A DNA stretch of 51,776 bases, taken from Candidatus Kaelpia aquatica. GTDB taxonomy: Bacteria; Omnitrophota; Gorgyraeia; Kaelpiales; Kaelpiaceae. Where the stretch lies: the NCBI GenBank assembly GCA_030765335.1, contig JAVCCU010000032.1:1-51776 (forward strand), given 5' to 3'. A program made the translations under genes and the position numbers. Each line of letters begins with the position of its first letter. The first letter of the stretch is position 1. The notes under the pieces are model-generated. The model did not search any database, was not told the origin of the DNA, and saw only the letters and a program-made list of their open reading frames with translations. Below are positions 1 through 7,805 of the stretch, one piece after another.

Positions 1-862
1 CAATCTCTATTGATGCCGCAAAGTATTTTACCTGACCAATAACATTGCCATCTAAAGTAACAATCCACCTATCAGAAATTCCTACTTCATTCATGTTTGT
101 TCCTACTGGCAATTGAGACCATTGTGAACTAATAACAATATTTCCATCTAATACTATTTTGTTTCTTCCTTCTCCGAATGTATCTGCAACTCCTTCTATA
201 TCAATATAAAATCCTCCAACATTGTACAAAATTTGCACTTTTGGCTCAGATAAACTATGGACATCTTCACTTATCTCTGATATAGCATAAATAGATTCTT
301 CAGGTAAAAGAACTTTTGCAATTGTATCAACCATGATGGGATTATGAGTTGAGCATCGTATCCTGCCTATGCCTTCCTGTTTAAGACTATATTTAGCAAG
401 CCAATTTATAATACTGAATCCTGCCTTTCTACCTGTTGCACCAGAAATATCCAAGCTTTCTACTGATACTAAGTTTTCAGAATATCTATAATCCCAAGAT
501 ATATCCCCTGCGTTATTACCATCTATATAAATATTAAAAGTATAAGAGTACATCGTGGGCACATCTGAACGTCTAAGCTCAATCCATTCTCCTGTTTCTA
601 TATTACGTATTCTTACATTTACCAGCGCATCTTCGGCAGGTAAAGAGCCGTCATAAAGGTATTCTTCGATAAGATTGCCTCCTGAATCTCGAACAGAAGT
701 TATTCGCCTGAAACCTTGATCAAATTCATAATAGGTAGCTGCTCCATATGAATCATATTCAATATCTGTAGTCTTTATTCTTCTTGCCTGAGCAGGATAA
801 GATATGATTAAAGCAACACTTGCTATAAATAGAACAACTTCTCTAAAATGCTTTATCTTCAT
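1..862 (-). CDS. Exported protein with a GNAT-like segment, 3' end outside window
   Basis: The frame is open from an ATG at 860-862 to the window edge (about 287 codons), so the C-terminus is missing. The N-terminus is a clear signal peptide (MKIK, hydrophobic core, cleavage near AQA-RR). Residues about 30-70 have a YD-repeat flavour (EYDSYG, YEFDQG, EEYLYDG). In the middle, a strand ending SLDISGA is followed by GRKAGF, a helix and then GIGRIRCSTHNP, which resembles the acetyl-CoA-binding core of GNAT acyltransferases with a relaxed R/Q-x-x-G-x-G/A loop. That reading is a weak inference; the protein is otherwise unrecognised. Start region and promoter are near-identical to those of the next gene (954-1625). 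Confidence 0.6.
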   Translation of the reverse strand, partial: MKIKHFREVVLFIASVALIISYPAQARRIKTTDIEYDSYGAATYYEFDQGFRRITSVRDSGGNLIEEYLYDGSLPAEDALVNVRIRNIETGEWIELRRSDVPTMYSYTFNIYIDGNNAGDISWDYRYSENLVSVESLDISGATGRKAGFSIINWLAKYSLKQEGIGRIRCSTHNPIMVDTIAKVLLPEESIYAISEISEDVHSLSEPKVQILYNVGGFYIDIEGVADTFGEGRNKIVLDGNIVISSQWSQLPVGTNMNEVGISDRWIVTLDGNVIGQVKYFAASIEI

Positions 863-925
863 ATTTCTACAGCCAACACCCCTTTCTATAAATATGCCAC
901 ATCTTTAGATGCGTTACAAATAGAA
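851..925 (-). repeat. Promoter/leader repeat, copy A
   Basis: On the minus strand this holds TTTGTAACG, then GATGTGG-CATATTTATA, then GGGGTGTTGG and GTAGAAATATGAAGAT, running into the start codon of the first gene. Nearly every base matches copy B at 1620-1692 apart from a two-base indel and scattered substitutions. It can be read as a promoter: TTGTAA, 17-base spacer, CATATT with an upstream TG. The downstream part is a shared 5' leader. Confidence 0.7.
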
Positions 926-953
926 GGACAAATGAGATATGCCAATCTATCCT

Positions 954-1625
954 TTAAAACAAAAGACCTCTGGAAATACGATCCAGTCGGGCTATAAGCT
1001 GTTCAACCTCACTGACAAACGGCGAAACCAAAATAAGACTGCCTTCTGAAGGCACCTCCCTACCTACAACAGATTCCATATCTATAATTATTTCCGATGC
1101 AATATCCCAGCTAATATGATGCTCATCTAAAAAACCATTTATTATCTTTAATATTTCTAACCCTTCGGAATAAGAATTACCATAGCACCTATTAGAAAAA
1201 ACAAACGACAGACCCAGAGCTGTTCTATCTATGACCACTTGATTATCTACATGGTCAAGAAGGGGTATTAAAGCATTCAACACCTCAATTGCATATCTAT
1301 ACCGTTCAACAATATGCTCAGAATCATAATCTGCATCGTGAGGAATATTGTCTTCATTAAACAGAACTTCTTCAATTAGTTTATCTGCGACTATCTTCGC
1401 TGATTTAAAAGACAGGTTTTCTGATAGCTTAACAATGCGTTCAATAATATTTAGATTTGCCGAACTATGAATTATGGTTTTACATAACCACAAAACACCA
1501 TTTTCGATTGTTACATTAGATACACTATGAGATCTTCTCAGCGTATAAGATTGAGAATCAAACAAACAAGGTTTGGCTAAAAAAAACATCATCAAAACAA
1601 CCAAACTTAGTGCTTTAAACTTCAT
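954..1625 (-). CDS. Exported helical protein of unknown function
   Basis: 223 residues starting at an ATG in the shared leader. The N-terminus (MKFK then a hydrophobic run ending in LAKPCLF) is a signal peptide or membrane anchor. The rest is rich in Leu, Ile and Glu and looks mostly alpha-helical, with no motif I recognise. The 5' leader is a near copy of that in front of the upstream exported protein, so both are probably expressed under the same conditions. It sits downstream of that gene on the same strand with its own promoter. Function unknown. Confidence 0.65.
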   Translation of the reverse strand: MKFKALSLVVLMMFFLAKPCLFDSQSYTLRRSHSVSNVTIENGVLWLCKTIIHSSANLNIIERIVKLSENLSFKSAKIVADKLIEEVLFNEDNIPHDADYDSEHIVERYRYAIEVLNALIPLLDHVDNQVVIDRTALGLSFVFSNRCYGNSYSEGLEILKIINGFLDEHHISWDIASEIIIDMESVVGREVPSEGSLILVSPFVSEVEQLIARLDRISRGLLF

Positions 1626-1692
1626 CTTTATATTTCTACAACCAACACCTCTTTTTATAAATATACCACATATTTAAACGTTACAAATAAAA
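1620..1692 (-). repeat. Promoter/leader repeat, copy B
   Basis: Second copy of the leader at 851-925: minus strand TTTGTAACG, ATGTGGTATATTTATA, GAGGTGTTGG and GTAGAAATATAAAGATG. TGG-TATATT reads as an extended -10 box; the TTGTAA element is 15 bases upstream of it here and 17 in copy A. In copy A the ATG lies two codons earlier in the same aligned frame, so the homology runs into the signal-peptide codons. Confidence 0.7.
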
Positions 1693-1729
1693 AACAAGAT
1701 TGCATATTAGAAAAAGCATAAGGCGGCTA

Positions 1730-2167
1730 TTATATACCTATAAACTGCAACTCAACAGATCTCTGACGAGACCTATTATCACACTCTACAAATATGATCT
1801 GCTGCCAGATCCCAAGGGTTAATTTTCCCTCTCTAAACGGTATAGAGAGGGATGGGCCTATGAGAGAGGCCCTAAGGTGGGAGAACCCGTTTCCATCGCC
1901 CCAAGTGGCATTATGGGCGTATTTTCCCTTTTTTGGGACCAATTTCTCAAGTAATTGAGGTAAGTCATGGATTAAGCCCGATTCATACTCTATAACAGTC
2001 AAAAAAGCGGTAGAACCGGGTATAAAGCAGGTTACGACGCCTTTTTTCATCTTTAGTTTAGATAAGACTGATTGAATATCTGAAGTTATATCAATTATAT
2101 CCCCATCTCCTGCTGTAGAGAGACTTAACTGCTCTCCTTCAATCCTAATACTGCTATCTGCCATCAC
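1730..2167 (-). CDS. yjbQ: YjbQ/UPF0047 family protein
   Basis: 145 residues, the usual length of the YjbQ (UPF0047) family, which has thiamine-phosphate-synthase-like activity in some members; the physiological role is unsettled. The diagnostic stretch WGDGNGFSHLRASLIGPS lies at residues 89-106, preceded by His85 and followed by LGIWQQIIFVE. The first codon shown is GTG (2165-2167), with an ATG directly after it (2162-2164); an AGAGG seven bases upstream favours GTG. The start overlaps a small basic ORF (2154-2273), suggesting coupled translation. Confidence 0.9.
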   Translation of the reverse strand: MMADSSIRIEGEQLSLSTAGDGDIIDITSDIQSVLSKLKMKKGVVTCFIPGSTAFLTVIEYESGLIHDLPQLLEKLVPKKGKYAHNATWGDGNGFSHLRASLIGPSLSIPFREGKLTLGIWQQIIFVECDNRSRQRSVELQFIGI

Positions 2168-2273
2168 TACTCAACCTCTTCCCTTTTTTAACTATCTTTT
2201 TAGAGATACTCTTCTTCTTACCTTTAAAATTTAATTGCGCTACCTTGTTCTGTCTGTTATCCATCTTTCTCAT
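2154..2273 (-). CDS. Small basic protein, possible
   Basis: A 39-codon frame from ATG (2271-2273) to TAG, with about 15 Lys/Arg residues (it includes NFKGKKKSISKKIVKKGKR). It starts five bases after the hinT stop and ends inside the first codons of yjbQ, exactly filling the gap between them, with AGG about ten bases before the ATG. Position and overlap are typical of a real gene in this tightly packed operon, but composition alone cannot prove coding. A lysine-rich nucleic-acid-binding peptide is one possibility. Confidence 0.4.
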   Translation of the reverse strand: MRKMDNRQNKVAQLNFKGKKKSISKKIVKKGKRLSSDGR

Positions 2274-2277
2274 AGAA

Positions 2278-2619
2278 TCAACCTAGAGGACAAGAGAACT
2301 TCCTGCCACCTAATAGGTGTAAGTGAATATGGAATACTTCCTGGCCTGCATCTTTATTGTTGTTAAAAACAAGCCTAAATCCTGATTCAGCTACACCTTC
2401 GCTCTGAGCAAGCTCTTTAGCAATAAAAACCATCTTACCAATTAAGCCTGAGTCTTCTTTGCTAATATCAGATATTCTATCAATATGCCTTTTTGGTATA
2501 ATCAATATATGCGTTGGAGCCTTAGGGTGAATATCACGAAACGCTACTATCTCATCATCTTGATAGACTAACTCGGCAGGAATCTCACTATTAACTATCT
2601 TACAAAATATACACTCCAT
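2278..2619 (-). CDS. hinT: HIT-family nucleotide hydrolase (HinT-like)
   Basis: 113 residues, normal for bacterial HinT/YcfF purine nucleoside phosphoramidases. The histidine triad HIHLHLL sits at residues 97-103, with the upstream IFCKIV start and HILIIPKRHI strand typical of the branch. It would cleave AMP from aminoacyl-AMP-like or phosphoramidate substrates in the cytoplasm. It lies nine bases after the phosphodiesterase gene and before the small basic ORF and yjbQ, all likely one transcript. Confidence 0.93.
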   Translation of the reverse strand: MECIFCKIVNSEIPAELVYQDDEIVAFRDIHPKAPTHILIIPKRHIDRISDISKEDSGLIGKMVFIAKELAQSEGVAESGFRLVFNNNKDAGQEVFHIHLHLLGGRKFSCPLG

Positions 2620-2628
2620 AAAACCCCC

Positions 2629-3096
2629 CTAAATACCTTTTATCTCTACTCCAAGAGTATCTGTATCTAAAATCGCAACGGTAGAATCTCCTGTTAACCA
2701 ACCTGCTGCTTCACCAGGGTTGATAAACAACGCAGCCTCCCCCCTTCTTACCTCTACATTATGAGTATGACCAAAGAGCACTATATCTGCCTCCTCACCC
2801 TTATAACTTTGAATATTATGGACCACAATAATCGTCTTATTACCAAGAGTTAGCACTAAAGGCGCCTCTTTTATTTTGTCTCCTGATATTTTCTTAAGAC
2901 CAACTTTTTCTCCGTCACAGTTTCCAAATACCCCAGTCCAATCACAGTTAAGGCCAGAGAATGAAATTAAACTAAAAGGTGCAATATAATCACCGCAATG
3001 AATAACAAAACCAACTTCTTCTTTATTAAATAGATTGACTGCGGCCTTTACCTTGGCTATATTATCATGAGTATCTGATATTATACCTATCTTCAT
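2629..3096 (-). CDS. YfcE/MJ0936-type metallophosphoesterase
   Basis: 155 residues of calcineurin-like fold: SDTHDN (Asp8, His10), HCGD (Asp36), FGNCD (Asn59) and FGHTH (His110, His112) supply the two-metal site. Family members hydrolyse phosphodiesters such as p-nitrophenyl phosphate esters and sometimes cyclic nucleotides; the true substrate is usually unknown. Two departures from the family pattern: the usual THGH is VVHN here (His93 kept) and NPGS near the end is NPGE. First gene of the hinT/yjbQ group, divergent from mazG. Confidence 0.88.
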   Translation of the reverse strand: MKIGIISDTHDNIAKVKAAVNLFNKEEVGFVIHCGDYIAPFSLISFSGLNCDWTGVFGNCDGEKVGLKKISGDKIKEAPLVLTLGNKTIIVVHNIQSYKGEEADIVLFGHTHNVEVRRGEAALFINPGEAAGWLTGDSTVAILDTDTLGVEIKGI

Positions 3097-3131
3097 AACA
3101 TGTTTAATTTTAACAGAATTGATCCTATTTG

Positions 3132-3166
3132 CAATTTATAATTATTTATGATAAAAAGTTAAGGCA
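3132..3166 (+). promoter_or_regulatory. Candidate mazG promoter and ribosome site
   Basis: In the 70-base divergent gap, a perfect TATAAT lies at 3137-3142 on the plus strand, 24 bases before the mazG ATG, and AAGG lies six bases before that ATG. No convincing -35 is placed at 17 bases, so this is a probable but weak assignment. Confidence 0.4.
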
Positions 3167-3940
3167 ATGGATAAAATAAATGAACTCTGGAATATAGTTA
3201 AACGACTAAGAGGCGAGAAAGGATGCCCTTGGGATAAAGAGCAGAATGAAAAGACTCTCCTACCCTACTTGATAGAAGAAGTATATGAAGTAGCTAAAGC
3301 AGTTGAAGAAGATGATAAAAAAGGGCTGCTTGAAGAGTTAGGAGACCTCTTGTTTACAGTATTATCTTATCTTCATATCGCAGAAGAGAAAAAATATTTC
3401 TTGAAAGATGAAGTCATAGATAGAATCTCTAAAAAGATGATTGAACGTCATCCCCATGTCTTCTCAAATAAAGACCTTAAAACATCTGATGATGTTTTAG
3501 CTCATTGGTATGACCTAAAGAATAAAGAGGCTAAGAAAAAAGATAAATCTATCCTTGATAATGTTCCTAAAAACATATCTTCTCTTGTAAGAGCAAAACT
3601 TATTCAAGCGAGAGCATCAAGGGTAGGCTTTGATTGGAAAGAACCAAAAGAAGCATTCAAAAAAGTAAAAGAAGAGATACTTGAAGTCGAGGAGCACCTC
3701 GATAAAGAGAATGAAAAAGATAGATTATCTGAAGAGTTTGGAGATCTCTTTTTTGCCCTTGTCAATGTCTGTAGAATCTTAAAAATAGATCCTGAAATAA
3801 AGCTACGTGATGCAATAGATAAATTCACTAAGCGCTTTAACTATATTGAAGAGAAGATGAAAGAGAGAGACAAATCTCTTTATGATGCTACTTTAGCTGA
3901 GATGGAAGAGCTCTGGATAGAGAGCAAGAGCAAAGCTTAA
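3167..3940 (+). CDS. mazG: Nucleoside triphosphate pyrophosphohydrolase MazG
   Basis: 257 residues with two tandem MazG domains, as in the E. coli enzyme (263 residues). The N-terminal domain has the GCPWD opening at 20-24 and the metal-binding pattern LIEEVYEV (35-42) plus EELGDLL (56-62). The C-terminal domain repeats it as EEILEVEE and EEFGDLFF, and contains the conserved RASRVGFDW region. It hydrolyses (d)NTPs to monophosphates, cleaning the nucleotide pool. It is the only plus-strand gene in the first 42 kb and sits between convergent and divergent neighbours. Confidence 0.96.
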   Translation: MDKINELWNIVKRLRGEKGCPWDKEQNEKTLLPYLIEEVYEVAKAVEEDDKKGLLEELGDLLFTVLSYLHIAEEKKYFLKDEVIDRISKKMIERHPHVFSNKDLKTSDDVLAHWYDLKNKEAKKKDKSILDNVPKNISSLVRAKLIQARASRVGFDWKEPKEAFKKVKEEILEVEEHLDKENEKDRLSEEFGDLFFALVNVCRILKIDPEIKLRDAIDKFTKRFNYIEEKMKERDKSLYDATLAEMEELWIESKSKA

Positions 3941-3969
3941 CCATCAAGCAATCTTAGGATAGCTCGAAA

Positions 3970-4221
3970 TTAAAACTTCCACTCATCCCCTTTTAAAAAA
4001 TCATTACCTTGATTAAAGAGCTTGTTTAGCATATCAAGCATATTGCGCTTCATCTTTCTTTTAAATTTAGACATCTCCTCAGGATGATTAGACTGGATAT
4101 GTCCAAGAACATTATTCTGTATATTGCTTAATAAATCGACTAAGTCATCTGCTTTAACTATGATCTTCTGACCGCAATGACACTCGATTGCAATTTTATA
4201 TCTTTTTAATCCCTCCCGCAT
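3970..4221 (-). CDS. Small protein, DUF1059-like
   Basis: 83 residues. A CHCGQ pair of cysteines at 14-16, a helix, and HIQSNHPEE in the middle weakly resemble DUF1059 small proteins; the C-terminal third is basic and Met/Lys-rich. Start codon ATG is preceded by AAGGAGA at a good distance and by TATACT further up, so a local promoter is likely. Convergent with mazG, 29 bases apart. No function can be assigned; cytoplasmic, possibly metal-binding. Confidence 0.7.
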   Translation of the reverse strand: MREGLKRYKIAIECHCGQKIIVKADDLVDLLSNIQNNVLGHIQSNHPEEMSKFKRKMKRNMLDMLNKLFNQGNDFLKGDEWKF

Positions 4222-4267
4222 CTCATTCTCCTTAAGTTGTATTAAGTATACCCGATTAAAACCTAAA

Positions 4268-4495
4268 TCACAAATTTCTAATCAAAAATAAAATAAAAAT
4301 AAAGACCAATATCCCGGCAACTATCTTTAGCCAGCTTGCCCTCTTACCTACCGACACACTGCTTCCACAATAAAGACAGAGGAAAGAGTCTTTAGGTATC
4401 ATATTTCTGCAGTGGGGGCACTCTATCGGATCATCAAAATCTAAATCTTCAGCTACCTCTTCATGTTCAACAAAGTCTAAATATTCATCATCCAT
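4268..4495 (-). CDS. Zinc-ribbon membrane-anchored small protein
   Basis: 75 residues. An acidic N-terminus (DDEYLDFVEHEE) is followed by a CPHC...CLYCG zinc ribbon at about residues 27-44 and one transmembrane helix (about 53-73, IVAGILVFIFILFLI) at the very end. This layout is common for tail-anchored zinc-ribbon proteins with cytoplasmic metal-binding heads. It overlaps the end of the upstream LOG-like gene by eight bases. No specific function known. Confidence 0.75.
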   Translation of the reverse strand: MDDEYLDFVEHEEVAEDLDFDDPIECPHCRNMIPKDSFLCLYCGSSVSVGKRASWLKIVAGILVFIFILFLIRNL

Positions 4496-4994
4496 CTTTA
4501 GTTCCTGCTAAAACAGCCTTTTTAACAGCCTCCTCAACAGTTTCACAATGAATCAGCTCGCCTCTCTTCCTCTCGCCCTCACCTTGAGCTATATGCCAGC
4601 TCTTTACTGCAAAGAGAGGCTTCTTTGATATTAAAGCATGACTTATCTCATTCAATGTTCCATATGAGCCATCTATTGCAATGACACTATCAGCATTCAT
4701 GATAACAAGAGCATTTCTTATCTCGCCTAACCCTGTAAGTATTGCAAAATCTATATATTTATTAGCTCTATCCTTATCTCTTCCAGGTAATACCCCTACT
4801 GTTAAACCGCCAGCTTCTTTAGCGCCCATAGAAGCTGCCTCCATAACACCGCCTAAACCACCTGTTACCAAAATCGCATTATTCTTAGCAATTAAACGCC
4901 CACACTCTTTAGCCATCTCCAAAATCTCAGCAGTCGCTTTGGAGCCACCGATAACAGCTATTCTCTGTCTATTCTTTATATCACTATCTACCAT
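4488..4994 (-). CDS. TIGR00725/LOG-like Rossmann protein
   Basis: About 168 residues of the lysine-decarboxylase-like/TIGR00725 family, a nucleotide-binding Rossmann fold related to LOG and DprA. Visible marks: IAVIGGSKA at the start, VTGGLGGVMEAASMGAKEAG and VGVLPG in the middle, and GSYGTLNEISHAL near residue 135, equivalent to the PGGxGTxxE motif. I use the ATG at 4992-4994, seven bases after GAGAG; a TTG two codons upstream is possible. It overlaps the era stop codon. Substrate unknown; related LOG proteins release cytokinin-type bases from nucleotides. Confidence 0.85.
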   Translation of the reverse strand: MVDSDIKNRQRIAVIGGSKATAEILEMAKECGRLIAKNNAILVTGGLGGVMEAASMGAKEAGGLTVGVLPGRDKDRANKYIDFAILTGLGEIRNALVIMNADSVIAIDGSYGTLNEISHALISKKPLFAVKSWHIAQGEGERKRGELIHCETVEEAVKKAVLAGTKDG

Positions 4995-5895
4995 AACCAA
5001 CTCTCTTTAAAGCAAGACTATCTTTTCTCCATTTATCATTGATCTTAACCTTTAATTCGAGATAGACCCTTTTACTTAAAAAGGCTTCAATCTCTTCTCT
5101 GGCATCAATCCCTACCTCTTTAAGCATACTTCCCTTCTTACCTATTAATATAGCCTTCTGCCCGCTCTTCTCAACATATATAGCCACCTCTATAACAACT
5201 AAATCTTCTTTCTTCTCTAAGAACTCTTCTACCGATACCGCAATAGAAAAAGGTAGCTCCTGATAAGTACGAGAGAGAATCTTTTCCCTTATAATCTCTG
5301 CAACATGAAACCTGGTTGATTTATCGCTAAGCTGATCCTTAGGATAATGGAATGGGCCTTCAGATATATTCTTAGTTATTAATTCTAAGAGCCTATCTGT
5401 ATTAATACTTTTGGTTGCGCTAATAGGCACATACTCATCAAACTTATTCCATTTTGATAACTCATCTATCATAAATAGTATATCCGGCTTCTTAACCAGA
5501 TCAACCTTATTTAAAACAACAAACTTTGGCTTCTTTATAGGTCTTATCATCTCAAATATACGCTCATCCTCTTTATCTATACCCTTCTTGGCGTCTATCA
5601 TAACAACTATAATATCTGCATCATCTAATGATGATTCAGCCTCTCTAATCATATATTTATCCAATAAAAACTTCGACTTATGCATACCAGGGGTATCTAA
5701 AAAGATTATTTGAAAATTATCTCTTGTTAAAATAGCTGCTATCTTGTCTCTTGTAGTCTTGGGGGTCGATGAAACAATCGACACCTTCTCCCCCATAAAC
5801 ATATTTATCAAGGTAGATTTACCAACATTAGGCCTGCCTATAACAGCAACAAAACCTGAATATGTAGTTTTATTATCAGCTGATCTTTGCTCCAT
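4984..5895 (-). CDS. era: GTPase Era
   Basis: About 303 residues, standard for Era, the 16S rRNA-binding GTPase needed for 30S assembly. G1 GRPNVGKST (about 20-28), G3 DTPGMH, G4 NKVD, and a C-terminal KH domain with LIGKKGSMLKEVG. The long frame begins at TTG, but an ATG two codons later sits better behind the AGAGAGGAAAG sequence. It overlaps the MetRS-beta gene upstream and the LOG-like gene downstream, so it is cotranslated with both. Confidence 0.96.
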   Translation of the reverse strand: MEQRSADNKTTYSGFVAVIGRPNVGKSTLINMFMGEKVSIVSSTPKTTRDKIAAILTRDNFQIIFLDTPGMHKSKFLLDKYMIREAESSLDDADIIVVMIDAKKGIDKEDERIFEMIRPIKKPKFVVLNKVDLVKKPDILFMIDELSKWNKFDEYVPISATKSINTDRLLELITKNISEGPFHYPKDQLSDKSTRFHVAEIIREKILSRTYQELPFSIAVSVEEFLEKKEDLVVIEVAIYVEKSGQKAILIGKKGSMLKEVGIDAREEIEAFLSKRVYLELKVKINDKWRKDSLALKRVGYGR

Positions 5896-6196
5896 CTTCA
5901 ACTTTCCTCTCTGTAGTTAATATAGTTATACCATCTGAGTCTCTAGCTGCAAGAAGCATACCGCAAGACTCAACCCCTCTTATCAGAGCCGGTTCAATGT
6001 TCAAAATGACAACTACCTGCTTACCTATTAAAACATCTTTTTCATAATAAGGCTTAATTCCAGCAACAATCTGCCTCTCTCCGTCTCCTAAAGAGACTTT
6101 TAAAACATAGAGCCTATCTGCATCGGGATGATCCTGAACATCTTTAATAGTCCCAGCACCTAATTCCATATCTTTAAACTGATTAAAACTGATCAC
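5876..6196 (-). CDS. Stand-alone methionyl-tRNA synthetase beta (tRNA-binding) domain
   Basis: 106 residues forming one EMAP/Arc1p-like OB-fold tRNA-binding domain, as at the C-terminus of MetRS or in CsaA. Signature: HPDADRLYVLKVSLGD, QIVAGIKPYY and CGMLLAARD. In some bacteria this domain is a separate beta subunit that raises tRNA affinity of MetRS; CsaA-type chaperone function is the alternative. The start is GTG (6194-6196) behind a strong AAGGAGGAG. Overlaps era by about 20 bases. Confidence 0.88.
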   Translation of the reverse strand: MISFNQFKDMELGAGTIKDVQDHPDADRLYVLKVSLGDGERQIVAGIKPYYEKDVLIGKQVVVILNIEPALIRGVESCGMLLAARDSDGITILTTERKVEDGAKIS

Positions 6197-6215
6197 CTCA
6201 AACTCCTCCTTCTAA

Positions 6216-6710
6216 CTATCCATCTAAATATCTATCTGAAACAACTTCAATCCCTTCTCTTTTAAAAAGGGCTACCGTAACCCCGTCTCCATTTTTTAAG
6301 GTATCTGAAAAACTTCCGTCATAGATCAAACCTACTCCGCAAGAAGGGCTATGAGACTTCATTATCGCATATTTAACATTATTATTCTTTGCTATTTTTA
6401 GAGCCTCTCTAGCTCCTTCAATAAATAGATCTGTCAGATCATGCCCCTCTAGGTCTATAACCTTAGATGCTCCATTTAGAACAGCACCTCCATCTCCATC
6501 TGAAGCTATCTCTGAGGCAACTCTTGGAATACCAAGACCAGCTAAAACCTCAGGGCAAACATCTATTACTCTACAACCCCGACAAAGACCTTTTGCAGTA
6601 TGATTTAACCTGCTCTTTCCATCATAGCAGCATTTTTTACCGACAAGGCAGGAGCTTACTAATATAACATCAATTCCAAGAAGGATCGGACTTTTTCTTC
6701 TTTTTGACAT
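6216..6710 (-). CDS. DUF523 (YbbK-like) protein
   Basis: 164 residues. The family marks are SSCLVGKKCCYDG near residue 19, CPEVLAGLGIPR in the middle and AIMKSHSPSCG later, giving conserved cysteines that may bind a metal or cluster; the activity is unknown. The only ATG places the start 41 bases inside the upstream PilZ gene with no visible ribosome site, so the true start may be a rarer codon closer to the conserved region. Cytoplasmic. Confidence 0.85.
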   Translation of the reverse strand: MSKRRKSPILLGIDVILVSSCLVGKKCCYDGKSRLNHTAKGLCRGCRVIDVCPEVLAGLGIPRVASEIASDGDGGAVLNGASKVIDLEGHDLTDLFIEGAREALKIAKNNNVKYAIMKSHSPSCGVGLIYDGSFSDTLKNGDGVTVALFKREGIEVVSDRYLDG

Positions 6711-7044
6711 ATGTTGCTATCTTAGAACGGTCTGATTTTTTAAGATTGCTAAAAAATATGGCTACACTATAGTTGTCAATATCATCGGCTGGATATTCCG
6801 GTTCTGTTCTCACTATTATACCATCACAGGTAATTTTATGAGATTTCTTTTTACCCATCATGGGAATAAACATAACAATCTTGAGCTTTGTCATAACAGG
6901 AATAAACTTGTCAATCTGACAGTATGCCCCACCGCTACTGACATTGATCGTCTCTGTTATAAAGTCAGCATCAGTATAAAAAAGCTTGAGCGGTAATACC
7001 GCATCCAAACGATAATGTTTCCGTCTATCTTCCTGCATGTTCAT
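6670..7044 (-). CDS. PilZ-domain protein
   Basis: 124 residues, a single PilZ domain. The c-di-GMP loop is RRKHYRLD (residues about 7-14, RxxxR pattern), followed after a strand by NVSSGGAYCQ in place of the usual DxSxxG; Asn for Asp may weaken binding. A Lys-rich tail ends the protein. It would be a cytoplasmic c-di-GMP receptor. One candidate source of the ligand, a GGDEF protein, is at 28863-29669. It precedes DUF523 with overlap and lies just after the tRNA-Arg gene. Confidence 0.85.
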   Translation of the reverse strand: MNMQEDRRKHYRLDAVLPLKLFYTDADFITETINVSSGGAYCQIDKFIPVMTKLKIVMFIPMMGKKKSHKITCDGIIVRTEPEYPADDIDNYSVAIFFSNLKKSDRSKIATYVKKKKKSDPSWN

Positions 7045-7096
7045 ATAATATCAAATTTTGACCTTAAACACAATACTACTCTATCTTAATAAATCT

Positions 7097-7169
7097 TGCC
7101 CCCTGGAAGAGTTGAACTCCCATTCCAGGCTTCGGAGGCCTGTGCTTTGTCCTCTTAAGCTAAGGGGGC
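7097..7169 (-). tRNA. tRNA-Arg (anticodon CCG)
   Basis: Folded by eye on the minus strand: acceptor GCCCCCT pairs with AGGGGGC, D stem GCTT/AAGC, anticodon arm CAGGC-CTCCGAA-GCCTG with anticodon CCG, T arm GGGAG-TTCAACT-CTTCC (one G-T pair), discriminator A. CCA is not encoded. It sits in the gap between the UPF0173 hydrolase and PilZ genes on the same strand. Confidence 0.95.
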
Positions 7170-7178
7170 ATAAAAAGA

Positions 7179-7805
7179 CTAACTTAGAACTTTAAGCTCT
7201 ATATCTTTACTAAGGTTCTTTTTAAAAATATTCAAATCTTGCTCTGAGCCAACTATATCTCCATAATGCATTGGAATAACTGTCTTAGCCTTAACTCTCT
7301 CTGCAGCGCAAGCCGCCTCTCTTCCATCCATAGTATATGTGCCTCCTATAGGAAGAAGAGCTATATCTACATTTAGATCATCCATCTCAGGTATTAAATC
7401 TGTATCTCCTGCATGGTATATTAAAAGGCCGCCTATCTCTATCAAATAACCTAACCAAGAGCTTGATTTAGGATGGTTCTCTTTATCTACATTATATGCA
7501 GGAATCGCTCTAATCTTAAATCCAGCAACATCCTTATAGTCATAAGGAGCCATTGTAATAATATTGGCATCCTCAAAAGAAGAGCTCTTAATATTTTTTG
7601 GCAATACTACAGAAGTACCATTCTTGATTAGCTTCAAGATATCCTCTTCTGAGAAATGATCAAAGTGGGGATGGGTTATGAGTACCAGGTCTGCAGGCTT
7701 TAGATCCTTAACACGCCAAGGATCTATATAAATAACCTTACCTTCATACTCTATCCTAAAACTTGCATGAGAAAGCCACTCAATAGCATCTAAGACTTCG
7801 TTCAT
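7179..7805 (-). CDS. UPF0173 metal-dependent hydrolase (metallo-beta-lactamase fold)
   Basis: 208 residues. The metallo-beta-lactamase motif THPHFDHF (His45, His47, Asp49, His50) is followed by YHAGDTD near residue 130 and IPMHYGD near 178, the pattern of the UPF0173/YtkL family. These cytoplasmic enzymes hydrolyse unknown substrates; there is no signal peptide. Its ATG overlaps the stop of the zinc-finger gene upstream (ATGA arrangement). Confidence 0.92.
   Translation of the reverse strand: MNEVLDAIEWLSHASFRIEYEGKVIYIDPWRVKDLKPADLVLITHPHFDHFSEEDILKLIKNGTSVVLPKNIKSSSFEDANIITMAPYDYKDVAGFKIRAIPAYNVDKENHPKSSSWLGYLIEIGGLLIYHAGDTDLIPEMDDLNVDIALLPIGGTYTMDGREAACAAERVKAKTVIPMHYGDIVGSEQDLNIFKKNLSKDIELKVLS

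Noticed and set aside
4681-5010. 109-codon plus-strand frame
   Set aside because: Antisense shadow of the LOG-like Rossmann gene.
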